Both the position numbers and the translations under genes were made by a program. The notes under the pieces were generated by a model. The model worked only from the letters and a program-made list of their open reading frames with translations, was not told the DNA's origin and did no database searches. Shown in pieces: positions 47,466-56,097 of a DNA stretch of 64,000 nt (positions are counted from its first letter, which is position 1; the number at the start of each line of letters is the position of its first letter). Source of the stretch: Wenyingzhuangia sp. 2_MG-2023 (GTDB lineage Bacteria > Bacteroidota > Bacteroidia > Flavobacteriales > Flavobacteriaceae); contig NZ_JAUOSB010000003.1 of assembly GCF_030548295.1 (NCBI RefSeq), positions 179,790 through 243,789 on the forward strand, read 5' to 3'.

Positions 47466-48698
47466 TTAACTTATTTTGACGTGTTTTGGATAGCAAAGAA
47501 AATGTTTCACTACGGGTTTTGTCAATGCTTGAATGTTTAATTGATCGGATGCTTTTACAATATCTATAATATCTCCATTTTTATAATACAAGTAAATCTT
47601 ATTAGACTTGTCATTATATGCTTGATTTTCAACAGTATCTTGAATTAAAAAATAAGTAAAGGCTTCTTCTGTCCAACCTTTTTTTAACATCTGTCTTTTA
47701 ATTTCTTCGATATCTTTTTCTTTAAAAGGCTCACTATTAATTTTAACTTTTAATAACTTTCTATTAATAATCATCTCAGATAACTTTGAAAGGATCTTGT
47801 CATCGTGACTAATCCAATCCTTAATAGCAGATAAAATATCATAGTCATCCAACCTAGAAAATGTCTTTAAAGTTTCTAAATCAAAATTCTCATCTACCTC
47901 TCTGTACAGAAAATAGTGCAAAGCTTTGCTAGAAGGCAACTGTACTCCTCTTTGAGCCAAATGTTTTGCTCTTGCCAATAAATTTACCAACATTTTTTCG
48001 GCAACTACACTGGTTTTGTGTAAATACACTTGCCAATACATCAACCTACGTCCTACAATAAATTTTTCTACAGAATATATTCCCTTTTCTTCTACAACCA
48101 ACTTATCTTCTACCACATTTAACATGTCTATCAAACGTTCAGAGCTGATGTTTCCTTCTGCAACACCTGTATAAAAACTATCTCTTTTTAAATAGTCCAT
48201 TCGATCTATATCCAGTTGACTAGACACCAATTGATTCAGAAACTTGCGTGGATATTTTCCTTCAAAAATTTCTATTGCCAAAGACAATTTTCCTTTAAAC
48301 TCTTTATTTAGCTCTTTCATAAACAACAATGAAATGGCTTCGTGACTTACACCTTCAACAATGCTATGTTCCAAAGCGTGAGAATAAGGTCCGTGACCAA
48401 TATCATGCAACAAAATTGCCATGCAAACTGCATTTTTTTCATCATCACTAATTTCAACCCCCTTATTTATCAATACTCTAATTGCTTTTTGCATCAAGTG
48501 CATGCAACCCACCGCGTGATGAAAACGTGTGTGATGCGCTCCTGGATATACCAAATTAGACATCCCCATTTGCGTAATTCTTCTTAACCGCTGAAAATAA
48601 GGGTGTTCTATCAAATCAAAAATTAATTTGTTAGGAATTGTAATAAATCCGTAGATAGGATCGTTTATAATTTTAACTTTATTGATTGAGCTTTTCAA
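47466..48698 (-). CDS. HD-domain phosphohydrolase, dGTPase-like
   Basis: 410 residues, starting at TTG 48698; no ATG is available before the conserved INDPIYGFITIP motif. The HD motif is LLHDIGHGPYSHALEH, with a preceding HHAVGCMHLMQKA and a later SSQLDIDRMDYLKRDS. This matches the YdhJ/SAMHD1-like branch that hydrolyses dNTPs or other nucleotides. A -7 box lies just upstream, leaving a short leader. Confidence 0.85.
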   Translation of the reverse strand: MKSSINKVKIINDPIYGFITIPNKLIFDLIEHPYFQRLRRITQMGMSNLVYPGAHHTRFHHAVGCMHLMQKAIRVLINKGVEISDDEKNAVCMAILLHDIGHGPYSHALEHSIVEGVSHEAISLLFMKELNKEFKGKLSLAIEIFEGKYPRKFLNQLVSSQLDIDRMDYLKRDSFYTGVAEGNISSERLIDMLNVVEDKLVVEEKGIYSVEKFIVGRRLMYWQVYLHKTSVVAEKMLVNLLARAKHLAQRGVQLPSSKALHYFLYREVDENFDLETLKTFSRLDDYDILSAIKDWISHDDKILSKLSEMIINRKLLKVKINSEPFKEKDIEEIKRQMLKKGWTEEAFTYFLIQDTVENQAYNDKSNKIYLYYKNGDIIDIVKASDQLNIQALTKPVVKHFLCYPKHVKIS

Positions 48699-48720
48699 TT
48701 TTTGTACTTTTAAGGTAACA

Positions 48721-48728
48721 CAAATATA
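48721..48728 (-). promoter_or_regulatory. -7 promoter box of the HD-domain gene
   Basis: TATATTTG on the minus strand, an exact TAnnTTTG match about 22 bases from the TTG start. It supports the assigned start. Confidence 0.55.
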
Positions 48729-48774
48729 AAAATCTAATCGCTTTATAGATAGTAAATCCTAGATTCTTACCCTT

Positions 48775-50325
48775 ATGAACAATATAGAGATTCTATGGGT
48801 TGATGATGAAATCAACCTTTTGAAACCACATATCCTTTTTTTAGAAAAAAGAAACTACCACGTAACCCCATGCAGCAACGGTTCTGATGCATTGGATTTG
48901 GTAAAAGACAATTCCTTTGATATTATATTTTTGGATGAAAACATGCCAGGATTGTCTGGACTAGAAACCCTTACGGAAATCAACAACATTGTTTCCAACA
49001 TTCCCATTATTATGATTACCAAAAGTGAGGAAGAATATTTGATGGAAGAAGCTATTGGTTCTAAAATTGCCGATTACCTTATCAAACCAGTCAATCCAAA
49101 TCAGATTTTATTAAGCCTAAAAAAGAATTTGGAACACAACCGTTTGGTTAGTGAGAGAACAACCATTAATTACCAACAAGAATTTAGAAAAATTTCTATG
49201 GAATTGGCATCGGTAAATTCTCATCAAGAATGGGTGAGTATTTATAAAAAATTGGTCAATTGGGAATTGGAATTAGAAAACATAGATGATACAGGATTGT
49301 TGGGGATTTTAGAAAGTCAAAAACAAGAAGCCAATCAAATATTTTTCAAATTCATCAAAAAAAATTACAAAGATTGGTTTTACGATGAGGATACTCCTAT
49401 TTTATCTCATCAACTATTTAAAAAAATTGTTTTGCCAGAAATAGAGAAAAATGACAAAACCTTAGTTTTGATTGTAGACAATTTAAGATATGATCAATAT
49501 TTTATGATTGAAAAAAACATTGCCAATTATTACAAAAAACAATCAGAAACATCATTCTACAGCATTTTACCTACCGCTACACACTATGCTAGAAATGCTA
49601 TTTTTTCTGGGTTGACACCTTTGGAAATGGCCAAACAAGAAAAAGACCTATGGATGCATGAAAACGATGAAGGTGGAAAAAACATGCATGAAGAAGAATT
49701 TTTAAAAAGACAATTGAAACGACTTAGAAAAGATCTTCCTTTTTCTTATCATAAAATTAGCAACTTAAAAACGGGTAAGGAATTGATTCAAAATTACAAT
49801 CAATACAAAAACAACAAGTTTAACGTTGTAGTTTTCAACTTTGTAGACATGCTTTCTCATGCCAAAACAGACACTAAAGTAATTCGAGAATTGGCTTCTG
49901 ACGACAAAGCTTATAGAGCATTGACTGATACTTGGTTTTTAAATTCACCTATGTTAGAGTTGATTAAAAAGGCACAAAAAGACAACATTAAATTAGTCAT
50001 AACTACCGATCACGGAACCATAAATTGTAGCAAACCTACGCAAGTAATAGGAACAAAGGCAATAGCATCTAACTTGCGTTACAAAACAGGGAGAAGCCTT
50101 ACTTACCAAGAAAAAGACGTATACGCAGAACACGATCCTAAAGATATTTTTCTGCCACAAGAACACATGAATAGTTCTTTTATTTTTGCCAAAGACAATT
50201 TGTTTTTTGTGTATCCAAATAATCAAAACCATTACACCAATTATTACAAAGATACCTATCAGCACGGAGGTGTTTCTCTAGAAGAAATGATTATTCCTTG
50301 TGTCACTTTTACACCTAAAAAATAA
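48775..50325 (+). CDS. porX: Response regulator with PglZ domain (PorX)
   Basis: 516 residues. Receiver domain ~1-120: acidic pocket Asp10-Asp11 (ILWVDDEIN), phospho-acceptor Asp54 (FLDENMPGLSG), Lys in DYLIKPVNP. A helical linker follows, then a PglZ/alkaline-phosphatase-like domain (~200-516) with VLIVDNLRYDQY, FNFVDMLSH and ITTDHGT. In Porphyromonas and Flavobacterium PorX works with PorY to control type IX secretion genes, and the PglZ domain hydrolyses nucleotide linkages. No PorY or T9SS gene is in the window. Confidence 0.92.
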   Translation: MNNIEILWVDDEINLLKPHILFLEKRNYHVTPCSNGSDALDLVKDNSFDIIFLDENMPGLSGLETLTEINNIVSNIPIIMITKSEEEYLMEEAIGSKIADYLIKPVNPNQILLSLKKNLEHNRLVSERTTINYQQEFRKISMELASVNSHQEWVSIYKKLVNWELELENIDDTGLLGILESQKQEANQIFFKFIKKNYKDWFYDEDTPILSHQLFKKIVLPEIEKNDKTLVLIVDNLRYDQYFMIEKNIANYYKKQSETSFYSILPTATHYARNAIFSGLTPLEMAKQEKDLWMHENDEGGKNMHEEEFLKRQLKRLRKDLPFSYHKISNLKTGKELIQNYNQYKNNKFNVVVFNFVDMLSHAKTDTKVIRELASDDKAYRALTDTWFLNSPMLELIKKAQKDNIKLVITTDHGTINCSKPTQVIGTKAIASNLRYKTGRSLTYQEKDVYAEHDPKDIFLPQEHMNSSFIFAKDNLFFVYPNNQNHYTNYYKDTYQHGGVSLEEMIIPCVTFTPKK

Positions 50326-50326
50326 C

Positions 50327-50815
50327 ATGGAAAAACCAAAAATATTAACCAGTAACACCAAAATTAGATTTCAAGATTGCGATCCTTTCAACCACTTAAA
50401 CAACGGTCGCTATATTGATTATTTTCTAAATCAACGAGAAGATCAAGTTTTGAATGCCTATGGAATTGACATCTTTAAAATGATTCGTGAAGAAAAAATA
50501 GGATGGGTAGTTTCTAGCACCCAAATTGCATACATTTTACCTGTTTTTACCATGGAAGAAATTGCTTTTGAATCTCAAACCATAGAATTTTCAAAAAAGC
50601 ACATGAAAGTAGAAATGCGAATGTTTAACAAACAAAAAAATCAATTAAAAGCTTTGGCTTGGATGACTTTTGTACATGTAGATTTGACTAAAAACAAAAC
50701 CACAGAACATCATTCTAAACTGATGCAATTGTTTAATGAGGTTGTTTTACCCTTAGAGGAAAAATCTTTTGATGCTAGAGAACGAAACGTCCGAATGACT
50801 ATGAAAAATTCTTAA
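50327..50815 (+). CDS. Acyl-CoA thioesterase, 4-hydroxybenzoyl-CoA type
   Basis: 162 residues from ATG 50327, one base after the porX stop. Hot-dog fold; motif FQDCDPFNHLNNGRYIDYF contains the catalytic Asp. It probably cleaves medium or long acyl-CoA. Its 3' end overlaps that of pcm, transcribed from the other strand, by 17 bases. Confidence 0.82.
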   Translation: MEKPKILTSNTKIRFQDCDPFNHLNNGRYIDYFLNQREDQVLNAYGIDIFKMIREEKIGWVVSSTQIAYILPVFTMEEIAFESQTIEFSKKHMKVEMRMFNKQKNQLKALAWMTFVHVDLTKNKTTEHHSKLMQLFNEVVLPLEEKSFDARERNVRMTMKNS

Positions 50816-51455
50816 GGTTTTTGTTTTTCAACATTGGAACAAAAGCACATTCCTCTATCACTTGTTTGTCAAATTCCTTAGGAGAGTTACGCGTAATCAA
50901 TGTCATCATTTGTTGTTCGTCTCCTACGGGAATTACCATTCTACCCCCCACTTTTAACTGAGCCAACAACGGTTTTGGTAAAAAAGGAGCTCCACAAGTC
51001 ACAATAATTTTATCAAAAGGAGCAAAATCTGGCAAGCCTTTGTATCCATCACCAAAATACATGTGTTTGGGTCTGTAACCTAATTTAGGTAGTAAGTTTG
51101 ATGTTTTTTTGTACAATTCTTGCTGACGTTCTATGGTATAAACAACTGCTCCCAAATGCACCAATACACTCGTTTGGTAGCCAGAACCTGTTCCAATTTC
51201 CAACACTTTTTCTCCAGGTTGAATTTCTAACAATTGTGACTGAAAACCAACCGTATAAGGTTGCGAAATGGTTTGTTCTGCAGCAATAGGAAAAGCCACA
51301 TCTTGATAAGCATATTCTTCAAAACTAGCATCCATATACAAATGCCTTGGAATTTCTTTAATAGCAGCCAAAACCTCTGTGTTTGTCACGCCTTTGGTCT
51401 GTAAAACAGAAACCAGTTGATTTCTTAATCCTTGATGTTTGAATGTGTCTTTCAT
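50799..51455 (-). CDS. pcm: Protein-L-isoaspartate O-methyltransferase
   Basis: 218 residues from ATG 51455. The longer frame to 51488 starts upstream of the promoter box and is rejected. SAM-binding motif LEIGTGSGYQT; pcm signatures YAYQDVAFPI and AEQTISQPY upstream, and VTCGAPFLP downstream. It repairs isomerised Asp/Asn in aged proteins. Confidence 0.94.
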   Translation of the reverse strand: MKDTFKHQGLRNQLVSVLQTKGVTNTEVLAAIKEIPRHLYMDASFEEYAYQDVAFPIAAEQTISQPYTVGFQSQLLEIQPGEKVLEIGTGSGYQTSVLVHLGAVVYTIERQQELYKKTSNLLPKLGYRPKHMYFGDGYKGLPDFAPFDKIIVTCGAPFLPKPLLAQLKVGGRMVIPVGDEQQMMTLITRNSPKEFDKQVIEECAFVPMLKNKNLKNFS

Positions 51456-51472
51456 AGAGTAAACGTAGGTTG

Positions 51473-51480
51473 CAAATATA
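51473..51480 (-). promoter_or_regulatory. -7 promoter box of pcm
   Basis: TATATTTG on the minus strand, exact TAnnTTTG match, 17 bases from ATG 51455. It fixes the start choice for pcm. Confidence 0.6.
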
Positions 51481-51488
51481 AAAAACAA

Positions 51489-51518
51489 AAGCCCTAGAAT
51501 TTTTATTTTCTAGGGCTT
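51489..51518 (-). terminator. Terminator of the his operon
   Basis: An 11-bp perfect stem (AAGCCCTAGAA at 51489-51499, complement at 51508-51518) with an 8-base loop, then a T-rich run on the minus strand. It lies 22 bases after the hisIE stop. Confidence 0.88.
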
Positions 51519-51540
51519 GCTACTATTTTTTATAAACAAT

Positions 51541-52134
51541 TTACTTCTGACGCTTTTTCAATTCCGCTGTTATGTCTTTTAATGTAAATCCTTTTGCTTG
51601 TAACAACATTAAATAATGGAACAATAAATCTCCGGCCTCATATAAAAACAACTCATCATTGTTATCCATCGCTTCAATTACGGTTTCTACCGCTTCCTCT
51701 CCTACTTTCTGAGCTACTTTGTTGATTCCTTTTGCAAACAAACTGGCCACATAAGATTTTTGAACATCTTTATTCTTTACACGATCTGCAATTACATTTT
51801 CTAAGGTAGACAAAAAACCAAAATTCTCATCGTTTCCTTCTGCCCAACAAGTACCTGTTCCTTTATGGCATGTAGGTCCTGCTGGTTTTGTCTGGATCAA
51901 CAACGTGTCTTTATCACAGTCATTTTTGATAGACACCAATTCCAAAAAGTTTCCACTTTCTTCTCCTTTGGTCCACAATCTGTTTTTAGATCTGCTATAA
52001 AAAGTAACTTTATTGGTGGTTAAAGTTGTGTCAAATGCTTCTTGATTCATGTATCCTAACATCAATACATTTTTAGTTTCAGCATCTTGTATAATTGCAG
52101 GAACAAGTCCTTTTTCGTCAAATTTGATTTCCAT
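51541..52134 (-). CDS. hisI: Bifunctional phosphoribosyl-AMP cyclohydrolase / phosphoribosyl-ATP pyrophosphatase
   Basis: 197 residues (HisIE). HisI half: MLGYMNQEAFDTT, FYSRSKNRLWTKGE, and zinc Cys in DCDKD and TCHKGTGTCW. HisE half from ~residue 105, with KVGEEAVETVIEA. Steps two and three of histidine synthesis. Last gene of the his operon; preceded by a glycosyltransferase gene. Confidence 0.96.
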   Translation of the reverse strand: MEIKFDEKGLVPAIIQDAETKNVLMLGYMNQEAFDTTLTTNKVTFYSRSKNRLWTKGEESGNFLELVSIKNDCDKDTLLIQTKPAGPTCHKGTGTCWAEGNDENFGFLSTLENVIADRVKNKDVQKSYVASLFAKGINKVAQKVGEEAVETVIEAMDNNDELFLYEAGDLLFHYLMLLQAKGFTLKDITAELKKRQK

Positions 52135-52141
52135 TTGAGTA

Positions 52142-53020
52142 TTATTTTTTAATTCTTTTTGCTAAATAAGCCAAATATCCATGTACAAAAGAAAGGACAA
52201 AGATACCTTTTCGGTTGATGGCATTGTTAAAAATTTCTTTGATTGTTTTATTAGCCATCAAAGCATTTTTTACGTATTTACTATTGTAATGTATGTACTT
52301 TCCTAAAGTGATGTCAAAATAATTGAATTCGTTATATCTTAACATCATTGTTAAATATCTAGGTCTCTTTTTAGTTCTATTCGTTATACTAATTCCAGAA
52401 TCTAGATATTCTACAACCTTAAGTGCTTTGTTTAAACAATAAACTTCGTATTTCCTTGAAACTCTATTATGTAAGATAGAATAAACAACACTCTCGTTCT
52501 TGAAATAAGGTAATGTAAATTCTTTCAATCTAGCAGAAACATAAACTATACCTTTATCTCCCTTAACTTTATCAACTTGTCTAATTTCATAATTATTACT
52601 TATTGTCTTCGGGAATTTGGTTCCAATAATACGATCGTCTTTATATTTACACAAATATTGGATATTTGCTATACGATCTTTATTGCATTTTGTATCCCAT
52701 GTATAAATAATTGTACTTAAAGCATCATCCGTTAAATAATCATCTGAATCAAGTTCTAAAAAAAGTTCTGTACACACTCTACTAATAGCTTTATTATAAG
52801 CCACATGTTTTCCAGAATTTTCTTGATAAACATAATTGATTTTAAACGCATTTTTTAAAATCCATTGTTCAATCAACTCCTTTGTATTATCTGTGGAACC
52901 ATCATCAACCACCAACAACTCAAACTGTTTGTAATCTTGTTCATTTAAAGAACTTAACAATTTGGGTAATAGTTTTGCCCTATTATATGTTGGTACAAAT
53001 ACGGTGATTCTGTTCTCCAT
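52142..53020 (-). CDS. Family 2 glycosyltransferase inserted in the his operon
   Basis: 292 residues, GT-A fold: FVPTYNRAKLLPKLL, VVDDGSTDNT and the metal motif LELDSDDYL. The C-terminal ~90 residues are basic and may lie on the membrane. It has no relation to histidine synthesis, yet it fits tightly between hisF (9 bases) and hisIE (7 bases) with no heptad repeat. It appears richer in A/T and in Lys/Asn/Tyr/Ile than the flanking his genes, which suggests acquisition. Substrate unknown, perhaps a surface polysaccharide. Confidence 0.85.
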   Translation of the reverse strand: MENRITVFVPTYNRAKLLPKLLSSLNEQDYKQFELLVVDDGSTDNTKELIEQWILKNAFKINYVYQENSGKHVAYNKAISRVCTELFLELDSDDYLTDDALSTIIYTWDTKCNKDRIANIQYLCKYKDDRIIGTKFPKTISNNYEIRQVDKVKGDKGIVYVSARLKEFTLPYFKNESVVYSILHNRVSRKYEVYCLNKALKVVEYLDSGISITNRTKKRPRYLTMMLRYNEFNYFDITLGKYIHYNSKYVKNALMANKTIKEIFNNAINRKGIFVLSFVHGYLAYLAKRIKK

Positions 53021-53029
53021 TCTGGCTAT

Positions 53030-53785
53030 TTATAGTCTAACAGGAATTCCCTGTTTTTTTAATTCTTGTTTTAAATCTGGTATTTCAATTTCTTGAAAAT
53101 GAAACACACTTGCAGCCAAAGCTGCATCTGCTTTTCCATCTTTAAATGTATCTACAAAGTGTTGCATATTTCCTGCTCCACCACTAGCGATAATAGGAAT
53201 GTTTAATTCTTCTGACAAACGAGCCAAAGCTTCATTTGCAAATCCGTCTTTCGTTCCATCATTGTTCATCGATGTAAATAAAATTTCTCCTGCTCCCCTT
53301 TCTTCTACTTCTTTTGCCCAATCAAATAAATTTAATTCAGTCGGAACTTTACCTCCTACCAAGTGTACAATCCACTCTCCATCAATTTTCTTGGCATCAA
53401 TGGCTACAACCACACATTGACTTCCAAACTTTTGAGACAACTCATTTACCAACTGTGGTCTTTTTACTGCTGATGAATTGATAGAAACTTTATCTGCTCC
53501 ATTTTGCAATAAAATATCAACATCTTCTACAGATGATATTCCACCACCTACCGTAAACGGAATGTTTACTTGAGCAGCTACATCACGAACCAAATTCACC
53601 AAAGTCCTTCTACGTTCTTCAGTTGCGGAAATATCTAAAAAAACCAATTCATCTGCTCCTGTTTCTGCATATTTTTTGGCCAACTCTACAGGATCACCTG
53701 CATCACGAAGGTCTACAAAATTGACACCTTTTACAGTACGTCCGTTTTTTATATCCAAACAAGGAACTATTCTTTTTGCTAACAT
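53030..53785 (-). CDS. hisF: Imidazole glycerol phosphate synthase, cyclase subunit
   Basis: 251 residues, TIM barrel. Catalytic Asp11 ([12 protein letters not shown]) and the second Asp in VVAIDAKK; phosphate-binding [11 protein letters not shown] and ASGGAGN. Works with HisH. Preceded by a complete heptad-repeat element. Confidence 0.96.
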   Translation of the reverse strand: MLAKRIVPCLDIKNGRTVKGVNFVDLRDAGDPVELAKKYAETGADELVFLDISATEERRRTLVNLVRDVAAQVNIPFTVGGGISSVEDVDILLQNGADKVSINSSAVKRPQLVNELSQKFGSQCVVVAIDAKKIDGEWIVHLVGGKVPTELNLFDWAKEVEERGAGEILFTSMNNDGTKDGFANEALARLSEELNIPIIASGGAGNMQHFVDTFKDGKADAALAASVFHFQEIEIPDLKQELKKQGIPVRL

Positions 53786-53790
53786 AATTT

Positions 53791-53862
53791 TGGTATCTGG
53801 TATCTGGTATCTGGTATCTGGACTTTAAAATTCTTGATACCTGTTACTTGATACTTATTACT
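53791..53862 (-). repeat. Heptad-repeat stem-loop element before hisF
   Basis: Transcribed strand: four AGTAnnn-type heptads (AGTAATA, AGTATCA, AGTAACA, GGTATCA), then AGA and a T-rich loop, then four TACC heptads (TACCAGA three times, TACCAAA). GGTATC in the 5' half pairs with GATACC in the 3' half. The exact TACCAGA repeats point to recent slippage or copying. It begins 3 bases after the stop of the 144-residue unknown gene and ends 5 bases before the hisF ATG. Confidence 0.85.
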
Positions 53863-53865
53863 TTC

Positions 53866-54300
53866 TTATTTTTTTATTAACTCTTTTGCATTATCAACTG
53901 CCAAACAACATATATTTTCTAATGATTCTCCTTCCATAGATAACTGATAAGCATTTAAAAAATTAAAATATGCTTTAACCGCTTTAGGCTTTTTTTTAGC
54001 TTGGATTAATATTTCATAAGATCTCCCTCTATAACCTTCTCTAAAAATATCATCAACATATTCTTTTAAAATAGTATCTGATACATAATTTTCTCTATCT
54101 AGTTTTTCATGAAAAATCTTACGCTCTAATTTATTTATACGACTAAATGAATCTTTAACAATTCCTTTTTTTAAAGCAATATAATCCTCTTCATTTCTTT
54201 TAGGAAAAGCCATTAATCGATTACCATCTTTATCAGCAGGATACAACCAAAGTTTTCCTTCTAATTTTTTCTTTGTTTTTCTTGGTAATCTAAACTTCAT
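53866..54300 (-). CDS. Unknown protein carried between hisA and hisF
   Basis: 144 residues from ATG 54300 (an upstream TTG would add one residue). N-terminal basic MKFRLPRKTKKKLEGKLWLY, then mostly helix; C-terminal NFLNAYQLSMEGESLENIC. No signal peptide, membrane helix or recognised motif. It lies between a 5' heptad array (54330-54359) and a complete heptad element (53791-53862), so it looks like cargo. It has no obvious link to histidine synthesis. Confidence 0.55.
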   Translation of the reverse strand: MKFRLPRKTKKKLEGKLWLYPADKDGNRLMAFPKRNEEDYIALKKGIVKDSFSRINKLERKIFHEKLDRENYVSDTILKEYVDDIFREGYRGRSYEILIQAKKKPKAVKAYFNFLNAYQLSMEGESLENICCLAVDNAKELIKK

Positions 54301-54329
54301 CAAATTTAATTTTATAAATAAACAAAAGT

Positions 54330-54359
54330 CTTAATACTTGACTCTAGATACTCACTACT
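54330..54359 (-). repeat. 5' heptad array between hisA and the 144-residue gene
   Basis: Transcribed strand: AGTAGTG, AGTATCT, AGAGTCA, AGTATTA, then AGAC and T-rich sequence. The first heptad overlaps the TAG stop codon of hisA. No TACY array follows before the ORF; the nearest one is after the ORF, at 53791-53822. Confidence 0.75.
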
Positions 54360-55083
54360 ATCTACCAATAATAAAATTCTCCAATTGCTTTAAGCTAATT
54401 CTATTTTCATAAATTGCTTTTCCAACAATGGTTCCTTCACATCCTAAATCTCTTAAACGTGGTAATTCATCAAAAGTAGAAATTCCTCCACTTGCAATCA
54501 ATTTTACGTTCGGACAATCTTTGATTATTTTTTCATACAAATCAAAAGAAGGTCCTTGTAACATTCCATCTTTAGCTATGTCTGTACAAATTACATATTG
54601 AATTCCTTCTTTTTGGTATCCTTGAATAAATGGAATTAAATCTTCATCAGATTCTTCTAACCATCCACTAATTGCAATTTTTTCATTATTTGCATCTGCT
54701 CCTAAAATAATTTTATCCGCTCCAAATTTTGCAATCCAACTTTTAAAAACAGCTGCATTTTTTACTGCAATACTTCCTCCTGTAATTTGATTGGCTCCAG
54801 ATTCAAAAGCAATTTTTAAATCTTCATCGGTTTTTAAACCTCCACCAAAATCAATTTTTAAGGTAGTTTTGGTTGCAATTTCCTCTAACACTTTATGATT
54901 TACAATATGGCTTGCTTTGGCTCCATCTAAATCTACCAAGTGTAAATGCTCTATTCCGTGAGCTTCAAACTGCTTGGCTATTTCTAAAGGATTTTCGTTG
55001 TATACTTTTTTGGTATTATAATCTCCTTTTGATAAACGTACACATTGTCCGTCTATAATATCTATGGCTGGTATTATTCTCAT
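54358..55083 (-). CDS. hisA: Phosphoribosyl-formimino isomerase
   Basis: 241 residues, TIM barrel. Catalytic Asp8 ([14 protein letters not shown]) and Asp in [12 protein letters not shown]. Isomerises ProFAR to PRFAR. Its TAG stop overlaps the first heptad of a repeat array, so the insertion set the end of the gene or landed exactly on it. Confidence 0.96.
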   Translation of the reverse strand: MRIIPAIDIIDGQCVRLSKGDYNTKKVYNENPLEIAKQFEAHGIEHLHLVDLDGAKASHIVNHKVLEEIATKTTLKIDFGGGLKTDEDLKIAFESGANQITGGSIAVKNAAVFKSWIAKFGADKIILGADANNEKIAISGWLEESDEDLIPFIQGYQKEGIQYVICTDIAKDGMLQGPSFDLYEKIIKDCPNVKLIASGGISTFDELPRLRDLGCEGTIVGKAIYENRISLKQLENFIIGR

Positions 55084-55090
55084 TTATAAT

Positions 55091-55119
55091 AGTATTAAGT
55101 ACTGAGTACAAAGTAGTAA
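55091..55119 (-). repeat. 3' heptad array of the S23-carrying element
   Basis: Transcribed strand: TACTTTG, TACTCAG, TACTTAA, TACTATT, then the hisA leader. TACTTTGTACT is the exact complement of AGTACAAAGTA in the 5' array at 55478-55505, so the two arrays can form an 11-bp stem with the S23 gene in the loop. Confidence 0.85.
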
Positions 55120-55122
55120 GTT

Positions 55123-55473
55123 TTAGCTTAAACTTTTTTGAAGAGCATAATTCATCTTCCTTATTTCAGTACATAAATTTAATATTTCTTGAATTTCTTT
55201 TTTATCAACTAAATTTAACCTTACAGTTAACAATATTTGAGTTTCTAACTCTGTTGTTGATCCATTTGTGATACTTAAAAAATGTTTAAACTCATTTTTA
55301 GAATTTCTTCCTGCTCCTTCTGCAATATTTGAAGGAATTGACACACTACATCTTTTAATTTGACTAATCAATCCAAACTTTTCATCATCAGGTAATAGTT
55401 TCATCAACAGATAAGTTTTTTCAACTAACTCCATTGCTTTATTCCATATTTTTAAATCCTGATATTTGTTCAT
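55123..55473 (-). CDS. Four-helix-bundle (S23) protein inside a heptad stem-loop
   Basis: 116 residues: YQDLKIWNKAMELVEKTYLL, then CSVSIPSNIAEGAGR and FLSITNGSTTELETQ, the signature of the S23/TIGR02436 four-helix-bundle family. Known homologs are encoded in intervening sequences of 23S rRNA genes and resemble the Avd protein of diversity-generating retroelements. Its ATG follows the fourth heptad by only four bases and its stop precedes the 3' array by about ten, so the ORF fills the loop. It is between hisH and hisA. Function unknown; RNA or nucleic-acid binding is likely from the family's basic surface. Confidence 0.88.
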   Translation of the reverse strand: MNKYQDLKIWNKAMELVEKTYLLMKLLPDDEKFGLISQIKRCSVSIPSNIAEGAGRNSKNEFKHFLSITNGSTTELETQILLTVRLNLVDKKEIQEILNLCTEIRKMNYALQKSLS

Positions 55474-55477
55474 TTCT

Positions 55478-55505
55478 CTATACTTTGTACTAACTACTCC
55501 GTACT
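55478..55505 (-). repeat. 5' heptad array of the S23-carrying element
   Basis: Transcribed strand: AGTACGG, AGTAGTT, AGTACAA, AGTATAG, then AGAA and the S23 ATG. Pairs with the array at 55091-55119 over at least 11 bp (AGTACAAAGTA with TACTTTGTACT). Confidence 0.85.
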
Positions 55506-55511
55506 CTCAAT

Positions 55512-56093
55512 CTAAAGATTGAGGAAATTCTCTAAAATCTGTGCTCCGTCTGTACTACTTTTTTCTGGGTGAAATTGCACTCCGTAAAAATTGCTTTTTT
55601 GCAATGCTGTAGAATATTGAATTCCATATTCCGTAGTCGCAATAGTTTCTTTAGTTAAAGGTGCATAATAACTGTGTACCAAATACATGTAAGCACCTTC
55701 TTTAACATTGTTAAAAATCTTAGATCCCAAACCGCTAATTTGGTTCCATCCTATTTGAGGAACTTTTACAATGTTTTCAAAACGTTTTACATCTACATTA
55801 AAAATACCTAATCCTGTGGTATCTCCTTCTTCAGAATATTTACACATCAACTGCATTCCTAAACAAATTCCTAAAACAGGTTGAGTTAAGGTTGGAATTA
55901 AGGCATCTAATCCTGTAGCTTTTAACATTTTCATGGCAGAACTTGCTTCTCCAACTCCTGGAAAAATAACTTTATCTGCACTTTTTATTTCTTCAACATC
56001 ATTACTCAAAACAGCTTCGTATCCTAATCGCTCAATCGCAAATCGGATAGATTGTATGTTTCCAGCTCCGTAGTTTATAATTACTATTTTCAT
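55512..56093 (-). CDS. hisH: Imidazole glycerol phosphate synthase, glutaminase subunit
   Basis: 193 residues, class-I glutaminase. Nucleophile Cys in LGICLGMQL, His and Glu in VQFHPEKSS, and the phrase INYGAGNIQSI at the start. It feeds ammonia to HisF. Although HisH and HisF act as one complex, their genes are separated by hisA and two inserts. Confidence 0.96.
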   Translation of the reverse strand: MKIVIINYGAGNIQSIRFAIERLGYEAVLSNDVEEIKSADKVIFPGVGEASSAMKMLKATGLDALIPTLTQPVLGICLGMQLMCKYSEEGDTTGLGIFNVDVKRFENIVKVPQIGWNQISGLGSKIFNNVKEGAYMYLVHSYYAPLTKETIATTEYGIQYSTALQKSNFYGVQFHPEKSSTDGAQILENFLNL

Positions 56094-56097
56094 TTTT

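Noticed and set aside
51456..51488. Upstream start for pcm
   Set aside because: It lies before the exact -7 box at 51473-51480, so it could not be translated from that transcript.
53791..53862. Possible CRISPR-like array (repeated TACCAGA units)
   Set aside because: The unit is 7 bases, directly tandem, with no spacers, and the same structure with a complementary arm occurs at other his junctions; no cas genes are present.
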